Assembly: GCF_001806875.1 (NCBI RefSeq)
Contig: NZ_KV786241.1
Location: 62,001-126,000, forward strand
DNA from: Corynebacterium sp. HMSC29G08
GTDB taxonomy: Bacteria > Actinomycetota > Actinomycetes > Mycobacteriales > Mycobacteriaceae
DNA length: 64,000 nt
Direction of reading: 5' to 3'
Part shown: positions 18,949 to 28,175 of the stretch, in pieces
How the letters are laid out: every line of letters begins with the position of its first letter
Numbering within the stretch: the first letter of the stretch is position 1
Notes under the pieces: generated by a model
Database searches by the model: none
What the model was told of the DNA's origin: nothing
The model's input: only the letters and a program-made list of their open reading frames with translations
Program-made: the position numbers and the translations under genes

Positions 18949-20321
18949 GTGGTGTGAGCATGCCGGCGCCGTTTGATCGCGGTGTGATTGTCGCTGGCGC
19001 GGGCGTGTCTGGCACCGGCATTGCCACGCTGTTTCGCGGCATTGGGGTGGAGGTGTTGATTGCGGATGACCGCGCAACCGGTGAGGGCATTATTACCACT
19101 GAGCAGGCCCGCGCCCACTTCGGCCAGGTTGGTGTGGTTGTCACGTCCCCAGGTTGGCGGCCTGACTCGCCTTTGCTTGTCGACGCCGCGTTTGCCTCCC
19201 TCCCCGTCATCGGCGATGTAGAAGCCTGCTACCGGCTTGACCGCGCCGGTGCGTTCGGTCCGCCAAGGGATTGGCTGGTGGTTACCGGTACGAACGGCAA
19301 GACGACCACGACCGGCATGTTGGCTGCGATGATGCAGGAAGCCGGCAATGACACCGGTAAGCGTGCGGTCGCGTGCGGCAACATTGGCGTGGCTGTGGCG
19401 GATGCGTTGGCTGCGCCACAGCGTGTAGACGTGCTGGTAGCGGAGCTTTCCAGCTTCCAGCTCTACTGGTCTGATCAGCTTGTGCCCGATGCGGCCGTGT
19501 TGCTCAACCTGGCAGATGACCATCTTGATTGGCACGGTTCGTTTGCCCACTACGCGGAGGCAAAAGCGCGAGTGTTGCGCGCCACGCATGCCGTAGCGGG
19601 TGTGGATGACCAGCATGTGCGCGAGTTGGTGGCAAAGACCGGCCGAGACGACATTATTGGCTTTACGCTTGGTGAGCCGAAGCTTGGCCAAGTTGGCGTT
19701 ACAGCTGGCCGGATCGTGGCCAACCTGCATGGTGCAAATGTGGATATCGCTTCGGCGGAGGGCATCGAGCCCGCCGGCGCGGCCGGCGTGCTCGACGCAC
19801 TTGCCGCTTCTGCCGTCGCGCTGACCCAAGGTGCACGCCCCGAACATATCCAGCGAGCACTCGCGCAGTATCACGTGGCAGGCCACCGTGGTGCGATCGT
19901 GCATAGCGCCAATGGTGTGAACTGGGTGGATAACTCCAAGGCGACGAACCCACATGCCGCGGATTCTGCACTTACCGGCGCGGGCACCGTCGTGTGGGTA
20001 GCTGGCGGGCAGCTCAAAGGTGCGGCGGTGGATGAGCTGATCACCGCGCACGCACACCAGCTGCGCGCGGTGGCGCTCATGGGCGTGGACCGTGAGATCT
20101 TGCGTGAAGCGCTGGCCCGCCTCGCCCCGGAGGTGCCCGTCTTTGTCACGGACTCCACTGACCCGGATGCCGCTATGGAACAGGTCGCAGACTTTGCTGC
20201 CGCCCAGGCGAAACCGGGCGACACGGTGCTTTTGGCGCCAGCCGCGGCAAGTTTGGATATGTATTCCGGAATGTCGGCGCGTGGTAACGCGTTTGCCGCA
20301 GCGGCAATGAGACACTGCTAA
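18945..20321 (+). CDS. murD: UDP-MurNAc-L-alanine:D-glutamate ligase MurD
   Basis: 458-aa ligase adding D-glutamate to UDP-MurNAc-L-Ala. An N-terminal Rossmann-like domain begins [10 protein letters not shown]. The P-loop is GTNGKTTTT (115-123) and the C-terminal domain has [11 protein letters not shown], with the lysine and substrate-binding residues expected of MurD. GTG 18945 overlaps the mraY stop; GTG 18954 nearby is an alternative. The order murE-murF-mraY-murD-ftsW is the standard dcw arrangement. Confidence 0.94.
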   Translation: MSGVSMPAPFDRGVIVAGAGVSGTGIATLFRGIGVEVLIADDRATGEGIITTEQARAHFGQVGVVVTSPGWRPDSPLLVDAAFASLPVIGDVEACYRLDRAGAFGPPRDWLVVTGTNGKTTTTGMLAAMMQEAGNDTGKRAVACGNIGVAVADALAAPQRVDVLVAELSSFQLYWSDQLVPDAAVLLNLADDHLDWHGSFAHYAEAKARVLRATHAVAGVDDQHVRELVAKTGRDDIIGFTLGEPKLGQVGVTAGRIVANLHGANVDIASAEGIEPAGAAGVLDALAASAVALTQGARPEHIQRALAQYHVAGHRGAIVHSANGVNWVDNSKATNPHAADSALTGAGTVVWVAGGQLKGAAVDELITAHAHQLRAVALMGVDREILREALARLAPEVPVFVTDSTDPDAAMEQVADFAAAQAKPGDTVLLAPAAASLDMYSGMSARGNAFAAAAMRHC

Positions 20322-20328
20322 GCACTAC

Positions 20329-21831
20329 ATGACTATTCGAGCGAAAGGGCACTATTTTCCGATGACGGCCACTGGAACCCGCCAACGCTCGATGAAGCGC
20401 CCGCCGGAATCCGGTTTTGCCCGTGCATGGCGCCGGACGCGTCAATCCCTGGATTCGTATCCGCAGCTGGATTACACGGTGATCCGCACAGTGGTGCTGG
20501 TGCTAGTTGGCCTTGGCGTGGTCATGGTCATGAGTTCTTCGATGGCCACATCGTTTGCGTTGTCTGAAAACCCGTGGGCGATTGCCGCCCGTCAAGGGGC
20601 GATGGTATGCGCGGGTTTGTTTGTGTTTTGGCTGGCGCTGAGGACACACCCGGAGCGGCTGGGGACTCTTTCCTCGTGGTTCATGCTGATTTCTGTCCTG
20701 CTATTGATCGCGGTGTTGATTCCAGGCATCGGTACAGGCCGTGAAGAGGTTGGTTCCCAGTCTTGGATTGTGCTTGGTCCGCTGCGTCTTCAGCCTTCTG
20801 AGGTTGCCCGTATCGCCATTGCTATGTGGGGTGCCAAGGTGCTTGCCGGCCGTGACCCGCGTGCATTGCGTCGCACCGACAACGGCTTCATGTTCTTTAT
20901 CTTGGTTGCAGGGTTGTGTGCTGGATTGATTGCCGCACAGGGGGACATTGGTATGGCCTTGTCCTTTTCCGTTGTGGTTGGCTTGATCCTGTTCTTTGCT
21001 GGCGTAAGCTGGGGCACCATTGGCTTGGTTGCTGCAGTGGTGTTCTTCGGCGCAGCGATTGCGTTTTTCTCCGGCGGTTTCCGCTCCCAGCGTTTCCACG
21101 TCTACTTCGATGCGCTTTTTGGCCACTTCGAGGACACCCGTGGTGTGGCGTTCCAGTCACACCAGGGCTTTTTGTCGCTTGCAGACGGCTCCTTGTTCGG
21201 CGTCGGACTTGGCCAGTCTCGCGCCAAGTGGTTCTACCTGCCAGAGGCTCGCAATGACTTCATTTTCGCGGTGATTGGTGAGGAGCTCGGCCTGTGGGGC
21301 GGCGCACTGGTAATTCTGCTGTTCGCCGCGCTTGCATGCTTTGGTTTGCGCTGCGCGCGGCGTGCCCAGAGTCAGTTCCAGTCGTTGATGGCTGCGGCAC
21401 TGACTGCGGGTGTTGTATCCCAGGCGTTTATCAACATCGGTTACGTGGTGGGCTTGTTGCCGGTGACCGGTATTCAGCTGCCAATGTTGTCTGCTGGTGG
21501 TACGTCCGCGATTATCACTTTGGCGGGTATGGGCGTGTTGGCGTCTATTGCGCGACATGAGCCGGATGCGATTTCGTCGATGCAAAACCATGGCCGTCCA
21601 ACTTTTGACCGCGTGTTGGGTATTCCTGAGCCGCGCACGTTGGCGCAGCTGCGTGAGGATTCGAAGCCTGCGCGTGGTGGGGTGCAACGTGCGCGTCGTC
21701 AAGCAGACAAGCGCGAGGCTCGCTTCGGTGCCCCGATCGCTGGTGGCCGTACCGTGCGCCCTGCCACCTCGCGCTCTCGTGGTGCCTACGGTAATCATGG
21801 CGCCATTCATTCAGACCGTCGCGCCGGTTAG
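20329..21831 (+). CDS. ftsW: Septal peptidoglycan glycosyltransferase FtsW
   Basis: SEDS-family polymerase, 500 aa, that polymerises lipid II into septal glycan with FtsI. About ten membrane helices start near residue 50. Conserved SEDS features include GREEVGSQSWI, RLQPSEVARIA, the catalytic-type loop NDFIFAVIGEELG and GIQLPMLSAGGTS. The C-terminal 80 residues are cytoplasmic and basic, as in mycobacterial FtsW. Start is uncertain: ATG 20329 lacks a ribosome-binding site, while ATG 20362 has GAAAGGG 12 nt upstream. It begins 7 nt after murD. Confidence 0.94.
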   Translation: MTIRAKGHYFPMTATGTRQRSMKRPPESGFARAWRRTRQSLDSYPQLDYTVIRTVVLVLVGLGVVMVMSSSMATSFALSENPWAIAARQGAMVCAGLFVFWLALRTHPERLGTLSSWFMLISVLLLIAVLIPGIGTGREEVGSQSWIVLGPLRLQPSEVARIAIAMWGAKVLAGRDPRALRRTDNGFMFFILVAGLCAGLIAAQGDIGMALSFSVVVGLILFFAGVSWGTIGLVAAVVFFGAAIAFFSGGFRSQRFHVYFDALFGHFEDTRGVAFQSHQGFLSLADGSLFGVGLGQSRAKWFYLPEARNDFIFAVIGEELGLWGGALVILLFAALACFGLRCARRAQSQFQSLMAAALTAGVVSQAFINIGYVVGLLPVTGIQLPMLSAGGTSAIITLAGMGVLASIARHEPDAISSMQNHGRPTFDRVLGIPEPRTLAQLREDSKPARGGVQRARRQADKREARFGAPIAGGRTVRPATSRSRGAYGNHGAIHSDRRAG

Positions 21832-21852
21832 TGCAAGCAAAGGGGAGTTTCG

Positions 21853-22935
21853 TTGTCTTTCTCATCTTTGAGTGTTGTCGTTGCTGGTGGTGGTACCGCA
21901 GGCCACATCGAGCCGGCCTTGGCGGTGGCGGAAGTGCTGCGTGACAGCTACGGTGCTCAAGTTCGTGCCTTGGGTACTGCACGGGGCCTTGAGACCACGA
22001 TCGTGCCGGCGCGTGGCTTTGAGCTGAGCTTGATTGACCCGGTGCCCATTCCGCGCGGTAAGCCGTGGAAGTTGTTTGGGGTTCCCGCCAAGCTTGCTAA
22101 GAGCGTCAATCAGACTCGCCGTATCCTTAAAGATGCCGGCGCGCAGGTGGTTTTCGGCACTGGCGGCTATGTCGCTGCGTCGGCGTATTTGGCTGCGAAG
22201 TCGCTCGGGTTGCCGTTTTTCGTGTTGGAAACCAACGCACTTGCGGGCATGGCCAACAAGCTTGGTGTGCGCCTTGGCGGCGTAGGCCTTAATGCGGTGG
22301 CAAATTCGGGCATGCCCGGTGACGTGGTTGGCATCCCGGTTCGCCCCGGCGTTGGTGTAGACCTAGAGGGGGCGAAGGCGGAGCGTGGTTACCGCATGTG
22401 GGACCTTGACCCTGCTCGGCCAACCTTGCTGGTTACGGGAGGTTCGCAGGGTGCGGTGAGCATTAACACTGCGCTTGCTGGTGCGGTTGAGCGCCTCATC
22501 GGTGAAGGCTTCCAGGTGCTGCATGCTTATGGACGCAAAAACGACGCCCCCGCACCCCACCCCGGCTATACTGCTGTGCCCTATATCGATGACATGGAGG
22601 CCGCGTATGCGGTGGCAGATGCGGTGCTTTGCCGCTCTGGTGCGATGACGGTGGCGGAGAACTCCGCTGCTGGCCTACCCGCCATTTACGTGCCGCTACC
22701 GCACGGCAATGGCGAGCAGGGGCTTAACTCCGCACACCTTGTTTCCGCAGGTGCTGCCCTGCGTATCGACGATTCCGCGCTCACCCCCGACGCCCTCTAC
22801 ACCGCAGTCAATGACGTACTTGCTAACCCTGAGCGCACTGCACAGATGCGTCACGCTCTCGCCGAAACTGGCGCGGGTGAGGTGGCGGAAGACATTGCCC
22901 GTCGGATCGCTGAAGCCGCTGAGTCAGCCAAGTAG
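21853..22935 (+). CDS. murG: UDP-GlcNAc:lipid I GlcNAc transferase MurG
   Basis: GT28 glycosyltransferase, 360 aa, that converts lipid I to lipid II at the inner membrane face. The N-terminal G-loop GGGTAGHIEPALAVAE and the second G-loop GTGGYVAASAYLAA are present; the donor site has VTGGSQGAVSIN and CRSGAMTVAENSAAGLPAIYVPLP. The TTG start is supported by AGGGGAG ending 5 nt upstream. The gene starts 21 nt after ftsW. Confidence 0.96.
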   Translation: MSFSSLSVVVAGGGTAGHIEPALAVAEVLRDSYGAQVRALGTARGLETTIVPARGFELSLIDPVPIPRGKPWKLFGVPAKLAKSVNQTRRILKDAGAQVVFGTGGYVAASAYLAAKSLGLPFFVLETNALAGMANKLGVRLGGVGLNAVANSGMPGDVVGIPVRPGVGVDLEGAKAERGYRMWDLDPARPTLLVTGGSQGAVSINTALAGAVERLIGEGFQVLHAYGRKNDAPAPHPGYTAVPYIDDMEAAYAVADAVLCRSGAMTVAENSAAGLPAIYVPLPHGNGEQGLNSAHLVSAGAALRIDDSALTPDALYTAVNDVLANPERTAQMRHALAETGAGEVAEDIARRIAEAAESAK

Positions 22936-22957
22936 AAGTTACGTAGATTAAGGAACC

Positions 22958-24436
22958 ATGATGCAACCCGCAGTTGATCTTTCTCGCGTCCACCTCATTG
23001 GCATTGGCGGCGCAGGTATGTCGGGCGTGGCCCATATCCTGCTTGACCGTGGTGCGGTTGTTACCGGCTCTGATGTGAAGGATTCGCGTCCGGTTCGTGC
23101 GCTTCGCTCCCAAGGCGCGAAGGTTGCCGTGGGCCATGCGCCTGAGAACCTTGAGCTTTCCGGCCAGCTGCCCACGGTGGTGGTGACGAGTTTCGCGGCG
23201 ATCCCCAAGGACAATCCGGAGCTGGTGCGCGCGCAGGAGGAGAACATTCCGGTGATTCGCCGCTCGGATTTGCTTGGGGAGCTTATGGAGGGCTACACCC
23301 AAGTCCTGCTCGCCGGCACGCATGGCAAGACGTCGACGACGTCGATGGCGGTTGTTGCTTTGCAGGCTGCAGGCATGGATCCGTCTTTTGCCATCGGCGG
23401 TCAGCTCAACCGCGCTGGCACTAACGCGCACCACGGCGGGGGAGAGGTTTTCGTCGCTGAGGCTGATGAGTCTGACGCGTCGCTGTTGCGCTACAAGCCG
23501 GACGTTGCCGTGATCACCAACATTGAGCCGGATCACCTGGATTACTTCGGTACTCGTGAGGCCTACTTTGAGGTCTTCGATGCTTTTGCGGATCGCGTGA
23601 CCGCAGGCGGTCACCTTGTGGTGTGTCTTGATGATGACAACGCTGCCGCCTGCGGCAAGCGCGCCGCCGCCCGCGGCATTAATGTGTTGGGCTACGGTAC
23701 TGCCGAGGCTGCTGCCCGACACGCGCAGTTGCAGCCAGGTGCGGTGATTGTTGAGGAAACGCTGGTGGACGGCGGCGTTGCCGTCACCATCGAGCTGGCT
23801 GATGCTTCGCGCGTGTCTTACCAATTGGCTATCCCGGGTCGCCACATGGTGCTGAACTCTGCTGCGGCACTGCTCGCCGGCGTGCTCGTTGGCGGTGAGC
23901 CTGCCCAGGTTGCCCAGGGCTTGAGTGATTTCACTGGTGTGCGTCGTCGATTCGAGCTGAAAGGCGAGATCACTGACGGCGCGTTTAAGGGCACCCGGGT
24001 TTATGACGACTACGCGCACCACCCAACCGAAGTTGCCGCCGTCTTGACTGCCGCGCGTGAAAAGGTCGCCGCGGAAGGCAGCGGAGCCCGGGTGGTTGTG
24101 TGCTTCCAGCCGCATTTGTACTCCCGTACCCAGGAGTTCGCAGCAGAGTTTGCGCAGGCACTTTCGCTTGCCGACGCCTGCGTGCTCCTCGACATCTTCG
24201 GCGCCCGCGAAGCTCCCGTAGAGGGCGTGACGTCGCGTTTGATTGCCGACAAGATTGCCGAATCCACAACGGTCCTGCTTGAGCCGGACTTCTCTACGGC
24301 GCCCACCGTGGTGGCTTCGGTGACCAAGCCAGGCGACCTAGTGTTCACCATGGGTGCCGGCAGCATCACCCTGCTTGGCGACGAAATCCTGACCACCCTC
24401 ACCCAACCCGCAAGCACCCATGTCGACGAAAACTAG
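22958..24436 (+). CDS. murC: UDP-MurNAc:L-alanine ligase MurC
   Basis: 492-aa ligase adding the first stem residue, L-alanine, to UDP-MurNAc. Starts with the nucleotide fold [14 protein letters not shown]-loop GTHGKTST (120-127); central [11 protein letters not shown]-terminal [10 protein letters not shown]. Two consecutive ATG codons (22958, 22961) follow AAGGAA. Its 3' end overlaps the ftsQ start by 17 nt. The order murG-murC-ftsQ is standard. Confidence 0.96.
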   Translation: MMQPAVDLSRVHLIGIGGAGMSGVAHILLDRGAVVTGSDVKDSRPVRALRSQGAKVAVGHAPENLELSGQLPTVVVTSFAAIPKDNPELVRAQEENIPVIRRSDLLGELMEGYTQVLLAGTHGKTSTTSMAVVALQAAGMDPSFAIGGQLNRAGTNAHHGGGEVFVAEADESDASLLRYKPDVAVITNIEPDHLDYFGTREAYFEVFDAFADRVTAGGHLVVCLDDDNAAACGKRAAARGINVLGYGTAEAAARHAQLQPGAVIVEETLVDGGVAVTIELADASRVSYQLAIPGRHMVLNSAAALLAGVLVGGEPAQVAQGLSDFTGVRRRFELKGEITDGAFKGTRVYDDYAHHPTEVAAVLTAAREKVAAEGSGARVVVCFQPHLYSRTQEFAAEFAQALSLADACVLLDIFGAREAPVEGVTSRLIADKIAESTTVLLEPDFSTAPTVVASVTKPGDLVFTMGAGSITLLGDEILTTLTQPASTHVDEN

Positions 24437-25298
24437 CTTCCCACCCCCGGAAGAAGAGCCGAACGAGCCTGCCGAACAGCCTGAGGCTGAGGCTGAACCC
24501 GAGCAACCCGCTGAGCCGGAGTCACAGGATGCAGAGGAGCTCGAAGAACTAGAACCAGAGCCTGACCGTGAGCCTGAGCCTGTAAAGCAATCAACGTGGC
24601 CGGAGAACGCGAAACCGAAGGTTGATCCGGTGCAACAGCGGATTCGCCGGCGTCGTGCAGCATTGTCCATCAGTGGATGTCTTGGCATTGTGGCGGTGCT
24701 GGCTGCGGTAGCTCCATTCACGCCAGTGGTGCCCATGCGCGGGATCAATGTGCACGGTAATCATGCGTTGACGCAAGAGTATGTCCAGCAGCTTGCAGAC
24801 ATCGCCCCGGATACCCCGATGGGACGTGTGGATGTGCGTCGTGCTGCACAGAACATTGCTGCTGACCCTTGGGTGGAGACAGTAACCGTGTCGCGTGATT
24901 GGCCCAGCAGTGTTGACGTTGAGATCACGGAGCATGTTGCGGTTGCGTTTATTGCACAACACGACGGCACGCATCTCATTGACAGCAACGGGGAGGATTT
25001 CCTAGTTGCTGAGCCGCCGCCGCAGGCTATTGAACTTGTCGGGGCGCCGGTGGAGGATGCTGAGGCGATGGCGGCTGTAGTGGATATTGCGGCGTCGATT
25101 AGCGAGCGAGCCCGCAATGAAATCGCCGCCATCGACGTCGCCCCGCTCAACCACGTGCTGCGCACCAACGACGGACGCACCATCGTGTGGGGTGCGTCGG
25201 AGGACAACAAGAACAAGTCGTATGCCCTTGAGGCGGTGCTGCAGATGGAGGGCCGCGAGTTCAACATCACGAACCCGCAGCTTGTCACCAGCAGGTAG
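24420..25298 (+). CDS. ftsQ: Cell-division protein FtsQ
   Basis: 292-aa bitopic divisome protein. The cytoplasmic N-terminus (residues 1-60) is unusually acidic and proline-rich, made of runs such as [21 protein letters not shown] basic patch RIRRRR and one membrane helix (about 80-103) follow. The extracytoplasmic POTRA domain begins [17 protein letters not shown] and is followed by the beta domain. FtsQ links early and late division proteins through FtsL/FtsB. In other corynebacteria ftsZ follows directly; here three unrelated genes and a terminator intervene. Confidence 0.93.
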   Translation: MSTKTSFPPPEEEPNEPAEQPEAEAEPEQPAEPESQDAEELEELEPEPDREPEPVKQSTWPENAKPKVDPVQQRIRRRRAALSISGCLGIVAVLAAVAPFTPVVPMRGINVHGNHALTQEYVQQLADIAPDTPMGRVDVRRAAQNIAADPWVETVTVSRDWPSSVDVEITEHVAVAFIAQHDGTHLIDSNGEDFLVAEPPPQAIELVGAPVEDAEAMAAVVDIAASISERARNEIAAIDVAPLNHVLRTNDGRTIVWGASEDNKNKSYALEAVLQMEGREFNITNPQLVTSR

Positions 25299-25332
25299 TG
25301 CGGACCGGGTTCGCGTTCTTGTCGGCCGCCCC

Positions 25333-25363
25333 CTGTCTTGTGGTGCCTTCAAGACGGTGTTTT
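25333..25363 (+). terminator. Probable intrinsic terminator of the dcw operon
   Basis: The arms CTGTCTTG and CAAGACGG pair over 8 bp (one G-U) around a 9-nt loop and are followed by TGTTTT. It lies 35 bp after the ftsQ stop, so mraZ-ftsQ transcription probably ends here and ftsZ needs its own promoter. Confidence 0.6.
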
Positions 25364-25376
25364 CCGCGGCGCGGAA
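25360..25376. repeat. Dispersed palindrome, copy 1 (TTCCGC-GGC-GCGGAA)
   Basis: Near-perfect hairpin palindrome with three-base centre GGC. It is one of five copies in the window, all in intergenic DNA close downstream of stop codons. This copy lies 62 bp after ftsQ and abuts the terminator. Confidence 0.75.
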
Positions 25377-25401
25377 TACCCTCAACTTCTACTAGGCCGT
25401 C

Positions 25402-25416
25402 TTCCGCGCCGCGGAA
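25402..25416. repeat. Dispersed palindrome, copy 2 (TTCCGC-GCC-GCGGAA)
   Basis: Same 6-bp arms with centre GCC, the reverse orientation of copy 1, which lies 42 bp away. The rest of the 25299-25791 gap holds no plausible gene. Confidence 0.7.
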
Positions 25417-25526
25417 TGCCCGTACCGGGCCGGGGGCGACGCAACCGCTTTTCGGTCGAGGTGGCGGATTCGTCCGTTGATATTCCCCGGGCAAGCCATT
25501 CCCCTGACGGGCCAGTCTCTCTCAAC

Positions 25527-25638
25527 AGATATGCAGGTCAAGATATGCAGGTGTAATGGTCAGGGCTTTTTTCAATAAGCATCCTTTAATGAAAAATCGC
25601 TTCCACCTGCAGACCTGCATATCTACACCTGCATATTT
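25527..25638. repeat. Inverted array of the 12-bp motif AGATATGCAGGT
   Basis: Two forward copies (25527-25538 and 25541-25552, 14 bp apart) face two reverse copies (25613-25624 and 25627-25638, also 14 bp apart; the last has one mismatch). A partial extra reverse unit, ACCTGCAG, sits at 25605-25612. The AT-rich 50-60 bp between the arms contain no gene. As a whole the two arms could pair as an imperfect hairpin of about 28 bp. No copy was noticed elsewhere in the window. Function unknown: operator array, recombination site or remnant of a small mobile element are all possible. Confidence 0.8.
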
Positions 25639-25751
25639 GGGTTTGGAGGCTCTCCGTACCGTCCCGAGAGTCGCCTGAACAACGACGCCAGGCGGGAACG
25701 GTTTGGACTCAAGTGCTTGTTCCTGGTCTTGCGGCCAATTCCAGAAGAACG

Positions 25752-25768
25752 TTTCCGCGCGGCGGAAA
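25752..25768. repeat. Dispersed palindrome, copy 3 (TTTCCGC-GCG-GCGGAAA)
   Basis: 7-bp arms with centre GCG. It lies 24 bp beyond the stop codon of the minus-strand Gly-rich gene, thus again just downstream of a gene end. Confidence 0.7.
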
Positions 25769-25791
25769 ACCTGTGTCCTGCAAACGGGTCG

Positions 25792-26817
25792 CTAGTCGCG
25801 CACATTGTGTCCGATAACGTTTGGGAGGACGAGTGGGGCCTCGCCAAGCAGCGCCTTTAGGTTTCCTTCGCGTTCAACAGCACTGGTGACTGCCTGTACT
25901 TTTGCAGCTTTACGCTGATTGCCTTGGCCTCCAGCTCCGCCGCCAGTGCCCATGGCCATAGGGCCGCCAGCGACCGTTGTCGAACGTGCCTGTGCGCTAG
26001 GGTTTGTGCCGCTTGCGCTGTAAGCGTTTGCACCTGGAGCAGCTCCTGTGCCGGGTGCACCTGCGCCGTTAAGTGGGCCACCGCCGGAACCCATGCCACC
26101 GCCGGAACCCATGCCCTTGCCACTTGCGCCGATGCCTGTGGCAAGGCCACCGCCGGTGTTCGCACCTGTACTGGAGCCGACACCAGCCGCATTGCTGCCA
26201 ATCGCACCTGGGGAAATCGAATTCATACCTGCGGCAGAACCCGGGCCGCCCGGTGCGCCGCCAGGCATACCGGCACCAGGGTTGAGCGTCGGCGGCATGG
26301 AAGGTGCCGACAGGGAAGCAGCCTGGGTTTGGGTTGAGCCTGCCTTAATCGCCTCGACAACATCCGGGTTGACCTTGCCGTAAGCATTAATGACATCATC
26401 AGGCGTAGCTGCATGAGCCAGATCGCCATGGCCGAGTGCCATGAAAGAATCGCGGATGACCTTTGGCAATGGTGAGCGGTCAAACGACGGGGCAGCGGGT
26501 TGTTTCGCCTCGCGGATATCGAAAGGATTGCCCGGGACCTGGTCTAGGTCCGGCAAGAGTTTTGTAAACGTCGGAATCGTTGCTACCAGCTGAGAGCTGG
26601 CGCGTGGGCCGAAGGAGGCGAGGTAGGTCGCTTCGTAAGCGGGACGGATCGTAGGAGGTAGGCCAACCGCCACAGCAGCAGCGGCTGCAGCCATCGCTGT
26701 CTCTGCCGCCGCTGACTTGGCGAGTGCGCTGGTGTGCATAGACATGGCGTCGGCACGCCGTGCGTACGCGTTGCCAGCATGCTGGATCCTGTTAATGCGT
26801 TCATCGCCGCGCCGCAC
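25792..26817 (-). CDS. Gly/Ala-rich protein of the ftsQ-ftsZ island, unknown function
   Basis: 341 aa, not recognised. Residues 1-70 are Ala-rich and predicted helical, without a classical signal peptide. A middle part (about 70-165) contains FDIREAKQPAAPSFDRSPLPKVIRDSF. Residues 175-315 are low complexity, Gly/Ala/Ser/Pro-rich (GMGSGGGMGSGGGP), and the end is a charged segment RKAAKVQAVTSAVEREGNLKALLGE. The layout of helical head plus long glycine-rich region recalls PPE/EspB-like secreted proteins, but no PPE or WXG motif is present. The GTG start overlaps the upstream gene by 17 bp, so the two are probably translationally coupled. An 18-bp tandem repeat lies in the low-complexity part. Confidence 0.65.
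   Translation of the reverse strand: MRRGDERINRIQHAGNAYARRADAMSMHTSALAKSAAAETAMAAAAAAVAVGLPPTIRPAYEATYLASFGPRASSQLVATIPTFTKLLPDLDQVPGNPFDIREAKQPAAPSFDRSPLPKVIRDSFMALGHGDLAHAATPDDVINAYGKVNPDVVEAIKAGSTQTQAASLSAPSMPPTLNPGAGMPGGAPGGPGSAAGMNSISPGAIGSNAAGVGSSTGANTGGGLATGIGASGKGMGSGGGMGSGGGPLNGAGAPGTGAAPGANAYSASGTNPSAQARSTTVAGGPMAMGTGGGAGGQGNQRKAAKVQAVTSAVEREGNLKALLGEAPLVLPNVIGHNVRD
26077..26112. repeat. 18-bp tandem repeat in the Gly-rich coding region
   Basis: GCCACCGCCGGAACCCAT occurs twice in direct succession (26077-26094 and 26095-26112). It encodes MGSGGG units on the minus strand and keeps the frame. Confidence 0.85.
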
Positions 26818-27400
26818 CCACCTGGTTTCTAGCGAGGTGGCGAACGAGTTTTTTCACGCCGAAGAGTGCCACGACTGATTCATCAATGGCCCGCGCCATA
26901 AGCGTCCAGTTCGCTGCCTCTGCTTCCGCGGCGGCGATATTTGTGGCCGCTAGGAGTTGCTCAAGGATGTGCAAAGTCATCGGCGGTGCCGCTACTGGCG
27001 CTTGCGGGTGGAACGCGGTTGCCTTCGCGTTGACAACGTTCAGTGATGCTTCTATTTGCCCGAGTTCCTCCATGAGCGGATTCAATGTAGCTAGGGCAAT
27101 ACCTTTGAACATGCCCGCAAGCGAATCATCGGAGCGTTTCATATTCTTCAGATTGATCTCTGAAACGTTCGCGGCGTCCATCAGGTGCGAGGCCAGAACC
27201 TTGAATGATTCCGGCGCACTCATGGACGAGATGAGTCCCAACGCCTGACCAGCTTCGCGGTAGCCGGTGACGTTGGAGAACACGGCTAACTCGCTCTTAA
27301 ATCCTCGCTTGAAAGGATGCAAAATTGAAGAGGCTTCCTCCTTAAGTAACTTGATGCCTGCCAACAAAGATTCGATGTCAAGGCGCACTTGCTGCGACAA
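26801..27400 (-). CDS. Helical protein of the ftsQ-ftsZ island, unknown function
   Basis: 199 aa, mostly predicted alpha-helical, no signal peptide or membrane helix and no cysteine. It begins MSQQVRLDIESLLAGIKLLKEEASSIL; further helices include GLISSMSAPESFKVLASHLMD (in two parts) and a basic C-terminus VKKLVRHLARNQVGAARR. I do not recognise a family; the size and the N-terminal helix recall WXG100/ESX-type small helical proteins, but the WXG turn is missing. The TTG start is supported by AAGGGGG 5 nt upstream. It lies between the DUF3558-like lipoprotein gene (86 bp upstream) and the overlapping Gly-rich gene, forming one transcription unit. Confidence 0.65.
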   Translation of the reverse strand: MSQQVRLDIESLLAGIKLLKEEASSILHPFKRGFKSELAVFSNVTGYREAGQALGLISSMSAPESFKVLASHLMDAANVSEINLKNMKRSDDSLAGMFKGIALATLNPLMEELGQIEASLNVVNAKATAFHPQAPVAAPPMTLHILEQLLAATNIAAAEAEAANWTLMARAIDESVVALFGVKKLVRHLARNQVGAARR

Positions 27401-27485
27401 AATAACCCCCTTTTACTTTTGATTACGTGTTTGGGGAGAAGCTTAAATCTTCGCTGGGAGAAATGGAACCTTTTGCGTGCACACT

Positions 27486-28148
27486 TTAGTGGACATTGCC
27501 TGTGCCGAATTGTAGGAAGAGCTGTTCAAAGATGTGAATCGATAGTTCGCACATTTCTGCCTGAGTCACATTATGTGCAAGGCCTCCGGCAGATGCGCCG
27601 AAACCACCACGGAGGGTATCGACCTGGGTATAGCAAAGGCTTGGGTCGTGGTTGGTAGCAGCAAACGCGAACAGCTCGGGGATTAATTCAGATCTGTAAT
27701 GGGGGAGCATCAATCCTTGCATCTCAATCATTTCGCGATTCGTGTTGCCGTTGTCAAAGGAAGTGACGATTGCACGGTCTAGCTGCTCATCGGTGCTAGG
27801 AATTTCACAGAAGCTTAACTCGCTTATCGGCCACCCCTCATTAACAATCTCAATCCCCGGAAACCCCGCCGCCGCGTATTCTTCCAAAGTGATTTCGGTG
27901 CAGGGGTTAAAAATATCGTCGCCAAGCGCGTAGGGGTCGAAGTCCCCGAATTCGAGGAACCCGGATTCGAAGGCGAAGCCGCGGGGCTTAGTAGTCGCTT
28001 GAGCAGTACCCTCAGCCTCAGCAACCGAAGAAACACCAGTCTCAGAGCCAACACCAAGCGATTCAATCTTCGCGCTTGGCACGCAGGCGCTCAGCGCAAG
28101 CGCTGACACCACAGCCCCCGGAAGTACAACAAAAGCCTTTTTCAACAC
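27486..28148 (-). CDS. DUF3558-like lipoprotein
   Basis: 220-aa secreted lipoprotein. Signal peptide LKKAFVVLPGAVVSALALSAC with lipobox LSAC; the mature part starts at that cysteine. The pattern of FNPCTEITLEEYAAAGF, a central cysteine (LSFC), LCYTQVDTLRGGFG and a late MCELSIHIFEQL fits the DUF3558 family of actinobacterial lipoproteins, where the cysteines form disulfides. The function of that family is unknown. GTG 28148 was chosen because GGGGG lies 7 nt upstream; the frame extends further but without a start signal. It is the first gene of the three-gene island and is divergent from ftsZ. Two inverted repeats stand upstream. Confidence 0.75.
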   Translation of the reverse strand: MLKKAFVVLPGAVVSALALSACVPSAKIESLGVGSETGVSSVAEAEGTAQATTKPRGFAFESGFLEFGDFDPYALGDDIFNPCTEITLEEYAAAGFPGIEIVNEGWPISELSFCEIPSTDEQLDRAIVTSFDNGNTNREMIEMQGLMLPHYRSELIPELFAFAATNHDPSLCYTQVDTLRGGFGASAGGLAHNVTQAEMCELSIHIFEQLFLQFGTGNVH

Positions 28149-28175
28149 TGCATTTCCCCCTTCGGTTAGTTCTTT

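Noticed and set aside
18909-20315. 468-aa minus-strand open frame covering murD
   Set aside because: Mirrors murD codon for codon; the composition (many His, Arg, Cys) is typical of antisense frames in GC-rich genes.
22823-24115. 430-aa minus-strand open frame over murC
   Set aside because: Antisense frame of a complete MurC; no independent evidence.
25792-27400. Assignment of the two island proteins as PE/PPE or WXG100 proteins
   Set aside because: No WXG, PE or PPE signature and no ESX core genes in the window; only general similarity of layout remains.
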